This document shows, piece after piece, positions 1 to 9,570 of a stretch of 64,000 bases of DNA. Both the position numbers and the translations under genes were made by a program. Below the pieces are notes generated by a model. That model did not search any database. It was not told the origin of the DNA and saw only the letters and a list, made by a program, of their open reading frames with translations. The stretch covers positions 2,170,001 through 2,234,000 of the forward strand of contig NZ_CP049916.1 in NCBI RefSeq assembly GCF_011578285.1, given 5' to 3'. Source of the DNA: Acinetobacter lanii. Lineage in GTDB: Bacteria > Pseudomonadota > Gammaproteobacteria > Pseudomonadales > Moraxellaceae. Numbering within the stretch: position 1 is the stretch's first letter; each line of letters begins with the position of its first letter.

Positions 1-42
1 TTGCCTGTTGTATATCAAACCATCCAAAAAAAGACACAAATA

Positions 43-187
43 AGGCTCTTTTAAACTACTTTATAGATACGGAACTTTTATAACCAATTTGACCTTGAAG
101 TTTTGAGCCTATTAAAATTCCATCAATGTATTTATGAACATCTTAACCATCAACTTGTTGATCTATGGCTGACTTTTAATCTCATAC
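43..187 (-). pseudogene. Decayed second copy of the gap 3' end
   Basis: Bases 79-168 align without gaps to bases 991-1080 inside the intact gap gene, about three quarters identical by eye, with the first 22 bases identical. Read on the minus strand in the gap frame, the fragment keeps the LQGQIGY peptide but contains an in-frame TAA. Bases about 45-63 match the sequence at the very end of gap and its terminator (760-779), with one T missing. The fragment is therefore a gap 3' end with an internal deletion and a stop. Similarity fades near 187, just before the stop codon of the neighbouring secreted-protein gene. What lies left of base 1 is unknown. Confidence 0.75.
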
Positions 188-191
188 GATC

Positions 192-674
192 TTATCTTAC
201 TTCACTCCAATAACATTGTACTGTTGTATATTTACCATCTTTAGCAATAACTAAACCTGCACCCTCTTCCTTTTGATTTTTATTCCATTTAATTTTATTA
301 AACTGTTGTTTGGCTGAACTTGTTGATAGATCAAAATATAAATATTCACTTAAAGTGTGAGATCTCCCCCAAGAAAATTCTATCTTTTTAACTGCTAAAC
401 CTTGATAGATCGTACTCTTCAAAGTGTATATCGTTGTTGCATAAGCTTGATGCTCTTCAAAATCTTCTTTAGTTACATGATTTTTTAGAATTTTTACTAT
501 TTTTTCACCTTCTTCAGTCATTTTATGCAAATCATAATTTGGTCGTACTGCGCAATTATTTTCAAAACGATCCTTTAAATAAGGAGTCAAATCCAATGTT
601 TTATTTGGTGCAGCATACAATACTGTTGAGAGACTCATACAGCCAGCAAATGTTGCTAAGATATTTTTTTTCAT
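192..674 (-). CDS. Small secreted protein of unknown function
   Basis: I do not recognise this 160-residue protein. Residues 1 to about 22 form a Sec signal peptide: MKK, a hydrophobic stretch, then LYAAP with a likely cleavage after AA. The mature part of about 138 residues is charged and has cysteines at about positions 41 and 154, which could pair in the periplasm. A GAGAT ribosome-binding site sits upstream of the ATG. The gene lies between the intact gap gene and a decayed gap fragment, which suggests it arrived by insertion. Its base composition is more AT-rich than the gap gene. It could be a periplasmic or exported protein; nothing supports an enzymatic role. Confidence 0.7.
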   Translation of the reverse strand: MKKNILATFAGCMSLSTVLYAAPNKTLDLTPYLKDRFENNCAVRPNYDLHKMTEEGEKIVKILKNHVTKEDFEEHQAYATTIYTLKSTIYQGLAVKKIEFSWGRSHTLSEYLYFDLSTSSAKQQFNKIKWNKNQKEEGAGLVIAKDGKYTTVQCYWSEVR

Positions 675-738
675 GACTGATCTCTTTGATAGAAATTATT
701 TATTAATTTTTTAAAGTAATATAGAAAAAGAATATAAA

Positions 739-768
739 AAAAAGAGCTTCTATAGAAGCTCTTTTTAA
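739..768 (-). terminator. Rho-independent terminator of gap
   Basis: The stem AAAGAGCTTC / GAAGCTCTTT closes a TATA loop and is followed on the minus strand by a T run. It lies about 15 bases after the gap stop codon. A copy of the flanking sequence occurs in the decayed fragment near base 50. Confidence 0.85.
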
Positions 769-781
769 ACTACTTTAAAAA

Positions 782-2239
782 TTATGCATTTGTTTCAGCA
801 GGAACTTTTGGATAGCTTACGCCGCCCATTTGTTCAGCAATACGCAATACTTGGCAGCTATAACCCACTTCATTGTCGTACCAAACATAAGCAGTTAAAC
901 GGTTACCTGAAGTGATTGTCGCTTGCGCGTCAAATACACCTGCAGTACGTGAACCGATAAAGTCAGAAGAGACCACTTCAGTCGAGTTGGTATAACCAAT
1001 TTGACCTTGAAGGTTAGAACTGATTGAAATTTGACGAATGTATTCGTTCACTTCATCACGATCAACTTCTTTATCTAACGTTAAGTTAAGAATCGCAAGT
1101 GATACGTTTGGTGTTGGTACACGTACAGAGTTACCTGTCAATTTACCTTGAAGCGCAGGAAGTGCTTTAGCAACAGCTTTAGCCGCACCTGTTTCAGTGA
1201 TCACCATGTTCAACGTCGCAGCACGACCACGACGATCCGCTTTATGGTAGTTGTCGATCAAGTTCTGGTCGTTTGTGAACGAGTGAACAGTTTCAACATG
1301 ACCATTGATCACGGTGTATTTGTCATTTAACACTTTAAGTGTTGGTGTGATGGCATTGGTTGTGCAGCTTGCAGCAGAAATGATGGTATCTTCATCTAGG
1401 ATATCCGCTTGGTTCACACCGTAAACCACGTTCTTCATATCACCTTTACCCGGTGCAGTTAGAATTACACGTGCAGCGCCTGGGCATTTAAGGTGTTGAG
1501 CAAGACCTTCAGCATCACGCCATTTACCTGTGTTGTCGATCACAAGTGCATTGTTAATGCCGTATGCAGTGTAGTCTACTTCAGACGGATTAGACGCATA
1601 GATCACTTTAATGAATTGACCATTTGCAATGATTGCTTCGTTCTCTTCATCTACAGAAATTGTACCTGCAAATGGACCGTGAATAGAGTCACGACGTAAC
1701 AAAGACGCACGTTTTTCTAAGTCACCATCAGATGATTTACGTACAACGATTGCTTTTAAGCTTAAACCACGACCTAAACCAGATTGACCAATCATCAAAC
1801 GAGCAAGGATACGACCAATACGACCAAAACCGTAAAGAACAACGTCTTTGTGTTCTACAGTTTTCGCACTGCCTTCAAGCGATTGAACAGCGCCCGCAAC
1901 GAATGCATCGATGTCGCCACCTTGTGCTTTATACGCTTCAGCAAGTTTACCTAGATCAACTTCAGCAGTACCGATGTTGTCAATTTTAGATAATGCTTCA
2001 AGAATTGGGAAAGTGTGAACAACAGAAAGTTCAACGTTCAATACGCGAGTACGACGGTGCGCTTTCAAAATTTGAATCACTGAACGGTTAATTAAAGAAC
2101 GACCGTAAACTGTAGCTACGATGTTTTTCTCACGATATAACTGACCCACAAGGGCAATCATACGCTCCGCAAGTTCTTCACGGTTTTTCCAGCGACCTTG
2201 GTGCTCTGCATGTAGGGCAACGATAGTGTCTTTGCTCAC
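782..2239 (-). CDS. gap: Glyceraldehyde-3-phosphate dehydrogenase, long form
   Basis: This enzyme oxidises glyceraldehyde 3-phosphate to 1,3-bisphosphoglycerate with NAD(P)+ in the cytoplasm. The Rossmann motif GFGRIGR is at residues 137-143 and the catalytic motif SCTTN has its cysteine at residue 292. The catalytic-region histidine is at about 319. The protein is 485 residues long, about 150 more than the classical form, because of a helical N-terminal extension of about 130 residues. The start is GTG, supported by an AGAGGAAG ribosome-binding site six bases upstream. The gene appears to be monocistronic and ends in its own terminator. A decayed copy of its 3' end lies near base 100. Confidence 0.95.
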   Translation of the reverse strand: MSKDTIVALHAEHQGRWKNREELAERMIALVGQLYREKNIVATVYGRSLINRSVIQILKAHRRTRVLNVELSVVHTFPILEALSKIDNIGTAEVDLGKLAEAYKAQGGDIDAFVAGAVQSLEGSAKTVEHKDVVLYGFGRIGRILARLMIGQSGLGRGLSLKAIVVRKSSDGDLEKRASLLRRDSIHGPFAGTISVDEENEAIIANGQFIKVIYASNPSEVDYTAYGINNALVIDNTGKWRDAEGLAQHLKCPGAARVILTAPGKGDMKNVVYGVNQADILDEDTIISAASCTTNAITPTLKVLNDKYTVINGHVETVHSFTNDQNLIDNYHKADRRGRAATLNMVITETGAAKAVAKALPALQGKLTGNSVRVPTPNVSLAILNLTLDKEVDRDEVNEYIRQISISSNLQGQIGYTNSTEVVSSDFIGSRTAGVFDAQATITSGNRLTAYVWYDNEVGYSCQVLRIAEQMGGVSYPKVPAETNA

Positions 2240-2561
2240 AGATACTTCCTCTAATTTATATATCTAGGCATAAATTTTTAAACCCGGCAATTGTAATAGA
2301 ATTATCTTGGACTTGAAATCAAAACTACGTTTATTTTTTATAATGCAGTGGATTTATGAAAAATAGTTAAAAATATATTATTGTTTTTAAAATTAATTTT
2401 ATAATTAAATCCTACCATTTCTTCTAATTATACTTTTATATAATGAGCTAGTTTTCATACAGCCATGTTAGAGCATAAGCTCCCTCAAATAAAATCAAAT
2501 TTGCAAAAAGGCTGCTTTTCTATCATCTACATCATATGATCACTGTCATCAGCACAGGCTA
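2240..2561. other. AT-rich intergenic region upstream of gap
   Basis: This 322-base gap separates gap from the 572-residue gene on the same strand. It should hold the gap promoter. I see no clear consensus promoter, no tRNA, and no strong terminator for the upstream gene. No open frame here has a ribosome-binding site. Confidence 0.5.
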
Positions 2562-4280
2562 TTACATCGTCGGTGAGAAACGTAAATCATAACTTATACC
2601 TGAATTGAGCTCTTCTAAATTAAAATGCTCTAGATTCTCAGGCAATTTCACCAATAACGGTAACCGCGTAATACCGTTATCCCCACAAGGAAACGCATAA
2701 TGACGCTCCACTTCACTGGTGGCAGCAAAACTTTCAAATTCAATAAAGACGCTATATTTACGGAAGTTTTTAGGAATGGTTAAAATATCCAAATACGCCT
2801 GCTTTTTGACACGTAAGGCGGCAACCGTGACCTGCTGTAGTTCCTTATCAATTTTATCGCCTTTCATCATACGTTTCATAAAAGAACCTTGCGCTTCAGT
2901 CTGCTCTTTCTTTAAACGCCCCATATGCAAGGTTAACTCTTTGTAGTCATGGATATGACGGCTTAAATCGTTTTGCAAGGTCATGATCGGTTGTTCTGAA
3001 CGATCATTCATCACTTTCCATTCATATTGATTTAAGGGTACAAAAATTTCATCTTTACGTTTTTCCAAAATTTTAAGGTAGGCTAAAATTTTATATTCAA
3101 ACAACTGCACAGTATGGTTAAAGAACAATGCCGGCTGTTCTTTAAACTCTTTGTAGTGCGCCAAAATATCTGAATAAATACGATGAATACTGACAAATAA
3201 ATACTGATATTCTTCAATATGGGATAGATGGTTACGCAATGCATCACGCATCGGAATCATCAGTTCATTGACTAAAATATTTTCAAAATTGCGTAAGTGT
3301 TGCTTGGCCACCACATCACTATTTTTACCAATGGTGGGCAGCGACTCGGTTAATAACGGAATCAGCTTATTCTCCGCCAGCTCTTCAAACTCTTGTACCA
3401 CCTGCACCACATCTTTATGTACTTGATGCTGGATGGTCACCATCATTTGCACTTGCTGGGTGAAGTCTTCCATATAACTTTTATCGCCATAACGGGTCAT
3501 GTCGAGCACGATCCCATTCAGATAAATTTGCTCGTTATATTCTAAAAAATCTTCGAACAAGAAACGTCGAATTGAATAAGAATTATTTTCAAAGTTATTG
3601 ACTGGCGCAATGATGAATAAAAATTCTGATGTTTTGACAATATCAAAGCGACGCACCGCCTGCTCTTTCAACAACCAAAACTTAAAAAATGGATGCTGCA
3701 TCAACTGCGAAGTACGTGGTAGTAAGGGTTTAAACCAATAGCCTAGTAATTGTTGCTTGATATAGACTTCAATAATAAAACTTTTGATCTGGGCTGAAGT
3801 TAGATTCCGCACTCCCCCTGGCGGTTCAATATCAAGACTACGGACTAACTTTGCCACATCTTGTAAATAAACACGGCGCATCAGCATTTTTTCACGCTGC
3901 AATTTCAGATCATCTTCAACAGGAATCTGATCAATTTGATGCAAGGCATTTTCAAGATAATCGGCGATTTGTACAGGGTCGGTGATATTTTTCAACCAAT
4001 TGATGGATTGACTGAGTTTGGATGCAATCGAGCGCATGCGCTCACTAGAAAAGCTATGTTTTAAAATCGCAAGAGAATTGGTGACCTTATATTCAAAGGT
4101 ATTGGCGACTCGATTCCATTGAATTTCTTTTGGCTTCAAGATTTGACGATCGATTTCCTCACGAACCTCAATGTCCGCTTCATCAAAAATTTTGCTTAGA
4201 AGCCCTTCCCAATGGGCATCTAAACTTGGTTCCATCTGCAACAAAGTTGCACGAATTTGATAAGGTATCATCATAGTCAA
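2562..4280 (-). CDS. Conserved cytosolic protein of unknown function, 572 aa
   Basis: I do not recognise this family. The protein has no signal peptide and no membrane segment. It is rich in charged residues and leucine, and predicted by eye to be largely helical, with coiled-coil-like stretches in the middle and at about residues 430-490. A beta-rich C-terminal tail of about 70 residues follows. No nucleotide-binding or metal-binding motif is apparent. It stands alone, with 256 bases or more on each side. It reads as an intact gene with normal codon use for this genome, so it is probably a genus-level conserved gene rather than a recent arrival. Confidence 0.75.
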   Translation of the reverse strand: MTMMIPYQIRATLLQMEPSLDAHWEGLLSKIFDEADIEVREEIDRQILKPKEIQWNRVANTFEYKVTNSLAILKHSFSSERMRSIASKLSQSINWLKNITDPVQIADYLENALHQIDQIPVEDDLKLQREKMLMRRVYLQDVAKLVRSLDIEPPGGVRNLTSAQIKSFIIEVYIKQQLLGYWFKPLLPRTSQLMQHPFFKFWLLKEQAVRRFDIVKTSEFLFIIAPVNNFENNSYSIRRFLFEDFLEYNEQIYLNGIVLDMTRYGDKSYMEDFTQQVQMMVTIQHQVHKDVVQVVQEFEELAENKLIPLLTESLPTIGKNSDVVAKQHLRNFENILVNELMIPMRDALRNHLSHIEEYQYLFVSIHRIYSDILAHYKEFKEQPALFFNHTVQLFEYKILAYLKILEKRKDEIFVPLNQYEWKVMNDRSEQPIMTLQNDLSRHIHDYKELTLHMGRLKKEQTEAQGSFMKRMMKGDKIDKELQQVTVAALRVKKQAYLDILTIPKNFRKYSVFIEFESFAATSEVERHYAFPCGDNGITRLPLLVKLPENLEHFNLEELNSGISYDLRFSPTM

Positions 4281-4536
4281 GTTATTTATTTTCTTTTGCG
4301 TAAAATAGCATAAATTGCAAATAATGTTAAGCAGTTAACATTATTTTTAGTTTTCCATTTATAACTGATTATCGTGTTTTAGGTTAAATATTGATTCAAA
4401 TAAACTCAACGATATAACCCTTCACCCCGTTCAATTAATATGATTAATTTTTGTTTTCATTCAGGCTTAATAATCTTAATTCAGTCTGTTTAATATAATA
4501 TAAATCAAAATAAATGATTAAAAAACAAAAACTTTA

Positions 4537-5466
4537 TTATTCTATTCTTTGTTTTATCTTTTCAGCATTACGCTGCAAATTTTGGGCTTGCTTTTGGCGT
4601 TTAATCATATACACCACTCCTTCCACAATTAATAGTGCTACCGCCATCCAAATGGGAATATAAGTCAGCCATTCTCCGCCTTCGACTCGCTCGCCTAAAG
4701 CAATCGAAGCGAACGCCAATAATACCGGTTCTAAATAACTCAATAAGCCAAAAATAATAAAAGGTAAAAAACGACTGGCTAGAATATAACTCCCGAGTCC
4801 CATCGCACTTAAGAAACCTAAACCTAAAATTGCCCAAATCAAATGCGGAAAATCTGCAATCAGGGCAATTGAATGTGAATGACTGAACGCCAAATAGCAT
4901 GCCACAGGCAAAATCAAGAACAGGTCCCACCAAAAACCACCCAAGTGATCGGTTTGAAATTTACGTCTAAGGAAAAAGTAAATCGGATATGCAACTGCCA
5001 CATAAGCCGTTTCCCATGCCACAGTGCCAATCCGCCACAGTTCATGACTGACACCAATTACCGCACAGACGACCGCTGCGATCTGCCATTTGCTCAATTT
5101 TTCTTTATACAGCACACAACCAAACAGCACCATCACCAAAGGAAGTAGGAAATACCCTAAGGAGACTTCCAAGCCACGCCCATTGATCGGCCCCCATAAG
5201 AACAACCACAGTTGCGTGGTACATAAGAATGAGCTAATGAGCAACCAAAGAATCAAGATCGGCTGTTGAATCATTCTTTTGAAGATTTCAGCCACGTGCT
5301 TAAGATCGCCCGACCACCACATAAATAAGGTTAAAAAGGGTAAGGTCGACAACATGCGCCAAGCAAAGGTTTCCTCACTGTCTAAAGGCTTCAAAAAATG
5401 GGTATAAAAATACAATACACCAAAAGTCACCGATGCCAATACTGACAACGCCACGCCTTTAAACAT
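4537..5466 (-). CDS. rarD: RarD/EamA-family inner-membrane transporter
   Basis: This is a drug/metabolite-superfamily permease of the RarD type, with about ten hydrophobic membrane segments spread along 309 residues. The N-terminal segment GVALSVLASVTFG and the fold of two repeated EamA halves fit the family. The open frame extends 31 codons further upstream, but I chose the ATG at 5466 because AAAGGTGAG lies just before it and the family begins with MxKGxxLS. The substrate is not established for RarD; the name comes from a chloramphenicol-sensitivity phenotype in other bacteria. The C-terminal tail is basic and glutamine-rich. Confidence 0.85.
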   Translation of the reverse strand: MFKGVALSVLASVTFGVLYFYTHFLKPLDSEETFAWRMLSTLPFLTLFMWWSGDLKHVAEIFKRMIQQPILILWLLISSFLCTTQLWLFLWGPINGRGLEVSLGYFLLPLVMVLFGCVLYKEKLSKWQIAAVVCAVIGVSHELWRIGTVAWETAYVAVAYPIYFFLRRKFQTDHLGGFWWDLFLILPVACYLAFSHSHSIALIADFPHLIWAILGLGFLSAMGLGSYILASRFLPFIIFGLLSYLEPVLLAFASIALGERVEGGEWLTYIPIWMAVALLIVEGVVYMIKRQKQAQNLQRNAEKIKQRIE

Positions 5467-5633
5467 TTGAATACTCACCTTTTCGTCGCAGGCATTATAA
5501 CCAATTCCAACTCGATTTTTTCTAACTGTCTGTAAATATTCAGCAATAAAAAAGACCACGCATGCGCAGTCTCGTTTTAAACATTCATCAGCTTGGTTAA
5601 ATCAACAACTAAATTTATGCTGATGTATGAATA

Positions 5634-6221
5634 TTATTTAGCCGTTTGTTGGGTTTTAATTAAGTCACCCAAATCATAACCAACTGACTTGGCATAATCT
5701 AAATACTCATTTACCACCGCTTCACTCGGATGCGCTGAACGTGACAATACCCATAGATATTTACGCTTTGGCTCACCGACCAATACAGTTTGATAATCAT
5801 CATCGATTTTTAGCACCCAATAATCACCACGACCGACCGGTAACCAACGGATGGCACTCGGTAAGAAGCTCACTTTAAGTTTTGAGTTAAACGGCGCATT
5901 TTGCACATACGCTTCACCAATCGACTGATTTAATTTACCGTCTTTGGAATAGCATTTATTGTCGACATTAACATTGCCGTTTTCATTTAAGGTATAGGTC
6001 GCCGTCACATCACGATCACACTTGTTTTGAAAATACAGCGGTTTACGGGCAACCTCATACCAAACCCCTAAATATCGATCAAGCTCAACCTTGTCGACTG
6101 TTTTGAGGGGTTGATTTTGAGCATACGCAACTGTTGCCATACCCAAACCCATCAGTAGTGCCCCACCCACTGCAATTTTACCGATTTTATAGCCTGCTTT
6201 AGGAAGATTTTTCATTGTCAT
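5634..6221 (-). CDS. blc: Bacterial lipocalin
   Basis: Lipocalins bind lipids and other hydrophobic ligands in a beta barrel. The motif LGVWYEVARKP, the lipocalin GxW signature, lies just after the signal peptide. The pattern RYLGxWYExAR, then VLVGEPxRKYLWxLSR near the C-terminus, is typical of Blc. The N-terminus has a hydrophobic segment ending AYAQ, and there is no lipobox cysteine, so the protein looks periplasmic rather than lipid-anchored. I chose the ATG at 6221 because AGG lies six bases upstream; the frame is open for 29 more codons. It sits alone between rarD and uvrB. Confidence 0.88.
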   Translation of the reverse strand: MTMKNLPKAGYKIGKIAVGGALLMGLGMATVAYAQNQPLKTVDKVELDRYLGVWYEVARKPLYFQNKCDRDVTATYTLNENGNVNVDNKCYSKDGKLNQSIGEAYVQNAPFNSKLKVSFLPSAIRWLPVGRGDYWVLKIDDDYQTVLVGEPKRKYLWVLSRSAHPSEAVVNEYLDYAKSVGYDLGDLIKTQQTAK

Positions 6222-6383
6222 GCTCAACCTGTTCGTCAAATTAATATTGAAATTATGATTTAAATTTGATGTTTCAATTCTAAAATAACGTTTAACAAAG
6301 CACTTCACTGTAGCGTTATGTAATGATTTTGAAGCATTTTATAGCTTAAGCTATTCTTCAAAACCACCACATCATGAGCCTTT

Positions 6384-8405
6384 CTACTGAATCAATTGTG
6401 CTTTTAAGCGTACAATTTCATCACGGAAACGCGCGGCTTGTTCGAATTGCAATTCTTTCGAGGCCTTAAGCATTTCTTTTTCGAGCTTGGCCAACTGTTT
6501 CGCTAAAAGTTTTGGATCAGACAAGATATGTCGCTCATCCGCACTTAGGGCACGAGCCTGATCCGAGACTTTTTCTTCGATTTGATCATCATCTAGCACC
6601 TCACCATCATCAATCTCTTTGATATTTTGACGAATGGTTGAACGTGGCGTAATACCATGTTCTAAGTTGAATTGAATCTGCTTGGCACGACGGCGATCTG
6701 TTTCATCAATGGCTTTTTGCATAGAATCCGTAATGCGATCAGCATATAAAATTGCTTTACCTTTCACATTACGGGCTGCACGACCAATGGTTTGAATCAG
6801 AGAACGCTCTGAACGCAAGAAGCCCTCTTTGTCGGCATCTAAAATCGCTACCAAAGATACTTCAGGCATATCTAAACCTTCTCGGAGTAAATTAATCCCC
6901 ACCAGTGCATCGTAAACCCCTGAACGAAGTTCGTGAATGATCTTCACCCGTTCCACGGTATCGATATCTGAATGCAGATAAGCCACTTTGATGCCATATT
7001 CTTTCAAATATGAGGTCAAATCTTCTGCCATTCGTTTGGTTAGTGTCGTGATCAACACACGTTCATTGCTCGATTTACGTAAATTAATCTCAGAGAGCAC
7101 ATCATCAACTTGGGTCAGCACCGGACGAATCTCAATTTCAGGATCAATCAAACCGGTTGGACGCACCACTTGCTCTGCGACTTGTTGTGATTTTTCCAGT
7201 TCATATTTGGCAGGTGTTGCACTGACGTAAATCGTGGTCGGGATGATGCGTTCCCATTCCTCAAATTTCATTGGTCGGTTGTCTAATGCACTCGGCAAAC
7301 GGAACCCATAATTGACCAAATTTTCTTTACGTGAGCGGTCACCTTTATACATCGCACCAATTTGCGGTACCGACACATGCGATTCATCGATAATCAACAA
7401 AGCATCTTCAGGAATATAATCAAACAAAGTCGGCGGCGCTTCACCTGAAGGACGACCCGATAAATGGCGTGAGTAGTTTTCAATGCCGTTGGTATAGCCC
7501 AACTGTTGCATCATTTCCAAGTCATATCGTGTGCGCTGTTCAATACGCTGTGCTTCAAGCAATTTATCTTCGGCTCTAAAATAAGCCAAACGTTCTTTAA
7601 GTTCTTCACGAATGGTGCCAATCGCACGTTGTAAATTGTCTTTTGGCGTTACATAGTGGCTCTTTGGGTAAATGGTAATACGTGGCACTTTACGCACCAT
7701 TTTTCCGGTTAGCGGATCAAACCATTTGATTGAATCGACTTCGTCATCAAACAATTCAATACGAATGGCATTCTGATCGGATTCCGCAGGAAAAATATCT
7801 AAAATTTCACCTCGAATCCGATAAGTACCGCGTAAAAACTCCAGTTCATTACGGGTATATTGCATTTCCACCAAACGGTGAATCAGTTCATCACGACTGA
7901 CGCGATCACCCTGCACGATATGCAACAGCATACTCATATAGGCATTTGGATCACCCAAACCGTAAATGGCAGACACCGAAGCCACAATGATGGCATCTTT
8001 CCGCTCTAACAATGCGCGCGTCGCTGAAAGACGCATCTGATCAATGTGATCATTGATAGCCGAATCTTTTTCAATGAAGGTATCTGAAGACGGCACATAG
8101 GCTTCAGGTTGGTAATAATCATAATAACTGACGAAGTATTCCACGGCATTGTTGGGAAAGAAGGCTTTGAATTCGCCATAGAGTTGCGCCGCCAAAGTTT
8201 TATTGTGCGCCATGACAATGGTCGGACGTTGTAATTGCGAAATGACATTGGCCATGGTATAGGTTTTACCTGAACCCGTTACCCCCAACAGCAATTGATC
8301 GTGATAGCCCTTACGTACACCGGATACTAATTTTTCTATGGCCTGAGGCTGATCTCCAGCAGGCTGATAATTGGTCACCAGTTCAAATGGACGGCTTTCA
8401 TTCAC
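6384..8405 (-). CDS. uvrB: Excinuclease ABC subunit B
   Basis: UvrB verifies DNA damage loaded by UvrA and positions UvrC for incision in nucleotide excision repair. Walker A GVTGSGKT is at residues 41-48. The beta-hairpin motif [12 protein letters not shown] lies near residue 95, and the DESH helicase box near residue 337. The helicase motif VI region QTIGRAARN is present. The C-terminal UVR motif [15 protein letters not shown] binds UvrC or UvrA. Its length of 673 residues is normal. It begins at an ATG and is followed by about 270 non-coding bases before the divergent macro-like gene. Confidence 0.97.
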   Translation of the reverse strand: MNESRPFELVTNYQPAGDQPQAIEKLVSGVRKGYHDQLLLGVTGSGKTYTMANVISQLQRPTIVMAHNKTLAAQLYGEFKAFFPNNAVEYFVSYYDYYQPEAYVPSSDTFIEKDSAINDHIDQMRLSATRALLERKDAIIVASVSAIYGLGDPNAYMSMLLHIVQGDRVSRDELIHRLVEMQYTRNELEFLRGTYRIRGEILDIFPAESDQNAIRIELFDDEVDSIKWFDPLTGKMVRKVPRITIYPKSHYVTPKDNLQRAIGTIREELKERLAYFRAEDKLLEAQRIEQRTRYDLEMMQQLGYTNGIENYSRHLSGRPSGEAPPTLFDYIPEDALLIIDESHVSVPQIGAMYKGDRSRKENLVNYGFRLPSALDNRPMKFEEWERIIPTTIYVSATPAKYELEKSQQVAEQVVRPTGLIDPEIEIRPVLTQVDDVLSEINLRKSSNERVLITTLTKRMAEDLTSYLKEYGIKVAYLHSDIDTVERVKIIHELRSGVYDALVGINLLREGLDMPEVSLVAILDADKEGFLRSERSLIQTIGRAARNVKGKAILYADRITDSMQKAIDETDRRRAKQIQFNLEHGITPRSTIRQNIKEIDDGEVLDDDQIEEKVSDQARALSADERHILSDPKLLAKQLAKLEKEMLKASKELQFEQAARFRDEIVRLKAQLIQ

Positions 8406-8673
8406 AATAGTGCTCTCTCAATGATGTTCAATTAGATGCTGAATTGAGTGTAACAGATGCCAAGGTTGGACTGGCCAAGCAACAGGCTTAAATCAATCCG
8501 TTTGGAATGCTTCAATAATGGGGTTGCTTTGTTTTTAATCAACCCAGTTTTACCCCTAGAATACTGAATAAATTGTATTCCCATAAATTAATCGCATAAT
8601 TGTGTTCATTTTGCTTGACCCTCAGCCCGTTCAATTGCAACATGAATCAAAGCCTGATGATGTGTGAACGCTT

Positions 8674-9453
8674 ATGACTTACCAATATCATGATGAAACA
8701 ATTGTAAAGCAGTTAGCTGAAGATACGGTGTTCGTATTCGGCAGCAATATGGCAGGAACACATGCAGGTGGTGCAGCCAAAACTGCGCTGTTACATTTTG
8801 GCGCGATGAAAGGTGCAGGGCGCGGTTGGTCAGGTCAGAGTTATGCGATTCCGACCATGAATGAGCATTTACAGCAAATGCCATTGTCACAAATTCAGCA
8901 CTATATTGAAGACTTTAAAATCTATACCAAAAATCACCCAAAACTAAAGTATTTCATTACTTCAATCGGTTGTGGCGTGGCGGGCTACAAAGTCGAAGAA
9001 ATTGCGCCGATGTTTAAAGGCATTTCAAAAAATGTGATTTTTCCGATCTCATTCCGCCCTTTTGTGGAAAAAACCTTACCCAAACTGAATCAACATTTTT
9101 TACAGTCGCTGTATCAAGAGGATGTCATATTAAATGATGATGCTGAAGCCAAAATTCAAACACTTGAACTGACGGATGCCGAAAAGAGTCTAGCCACGAT
9201 TATTTTAAATACCCCGATGTATCCTGAAGACAGCAATGGGCGTGATCGTCAGTTTGAAATCCAAGATATTCTGCATAGTTTGAATGCTAAAATTTTCAAG
9301 CTTTCCATCCAAGACGATAGTGATTTGGTCTTTGGCGGTGCCATTTTAGCTTTACTTGAGCTGTATCATTTAAACGAGAAAGATTTTGTGGATATTTGGA
9401 CTGGAGCACGTGTGGTTGCGCCTCCTCGTCCTGCGCATCAGGCTAAAAAATAA
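8674..9453 (+). CDS. Macro-domain-like protein with C-terminal extension
   Basis: The N-terminal half carries the pattern VFVFGSN.AG.H.GGAA (residues about 19-35), GQSYAIPT (about 53-60) and IGCGVAGYK (about 106-114). This pattern belongs to a macro-like family found in bacteria and phages; that link is from memory of the family. Macro folds bind ADP-ribose or related ligands, but the activity of this branch is unclear to me. Residues about 150-259 form a second, acidic part I cannot assign, with a lysine-rich end. No signal peptide or membrane segment is seen. It precedes the GGDEF genes by 117 bases on the same strand but need not be co-transcribed. Confidence 0.7.
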   Translation: MTYQYHDETIVKQLAEDTVFVFGSNMAGTHAGGAAKTALLHFGAMKGAGRGWSGQSYAIPTMNEHLQQMPLSQIQHYIEDFKIYTKNHPKLKYFITSIGCGVAGYKVEEIAPMFKGISKNVIFPISFRPFVEKTLPKLNQHFLQSLYQEDVILNDDAEAKIQTLELTDAEKSLATIILNTPMYPEDSNGRDRQFEIQDILHSLNAKIFKLSIQDDSDLVFGGAILALLELYHLNEKDFVDIWTGARVVAPPRPAHQAKK

Positions 9454-9570
9454 AATACACCACGGTTATTGATTATTATTTTGAATTGATTGAATTTTGT
9501 GCCACACTTGCTTAACGGGATAGCTTTGATAAAAACCAATAAAACTTAAATTAAATATAGAGGGAAAGCG

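Noticed and set aside
6330..6362. Hairpin ATAGCTTAAGCTAT after uvrB as a terminator
   Set aside because: No T run follows on the minus strand, so it does not look like a Rho-independent terminator.
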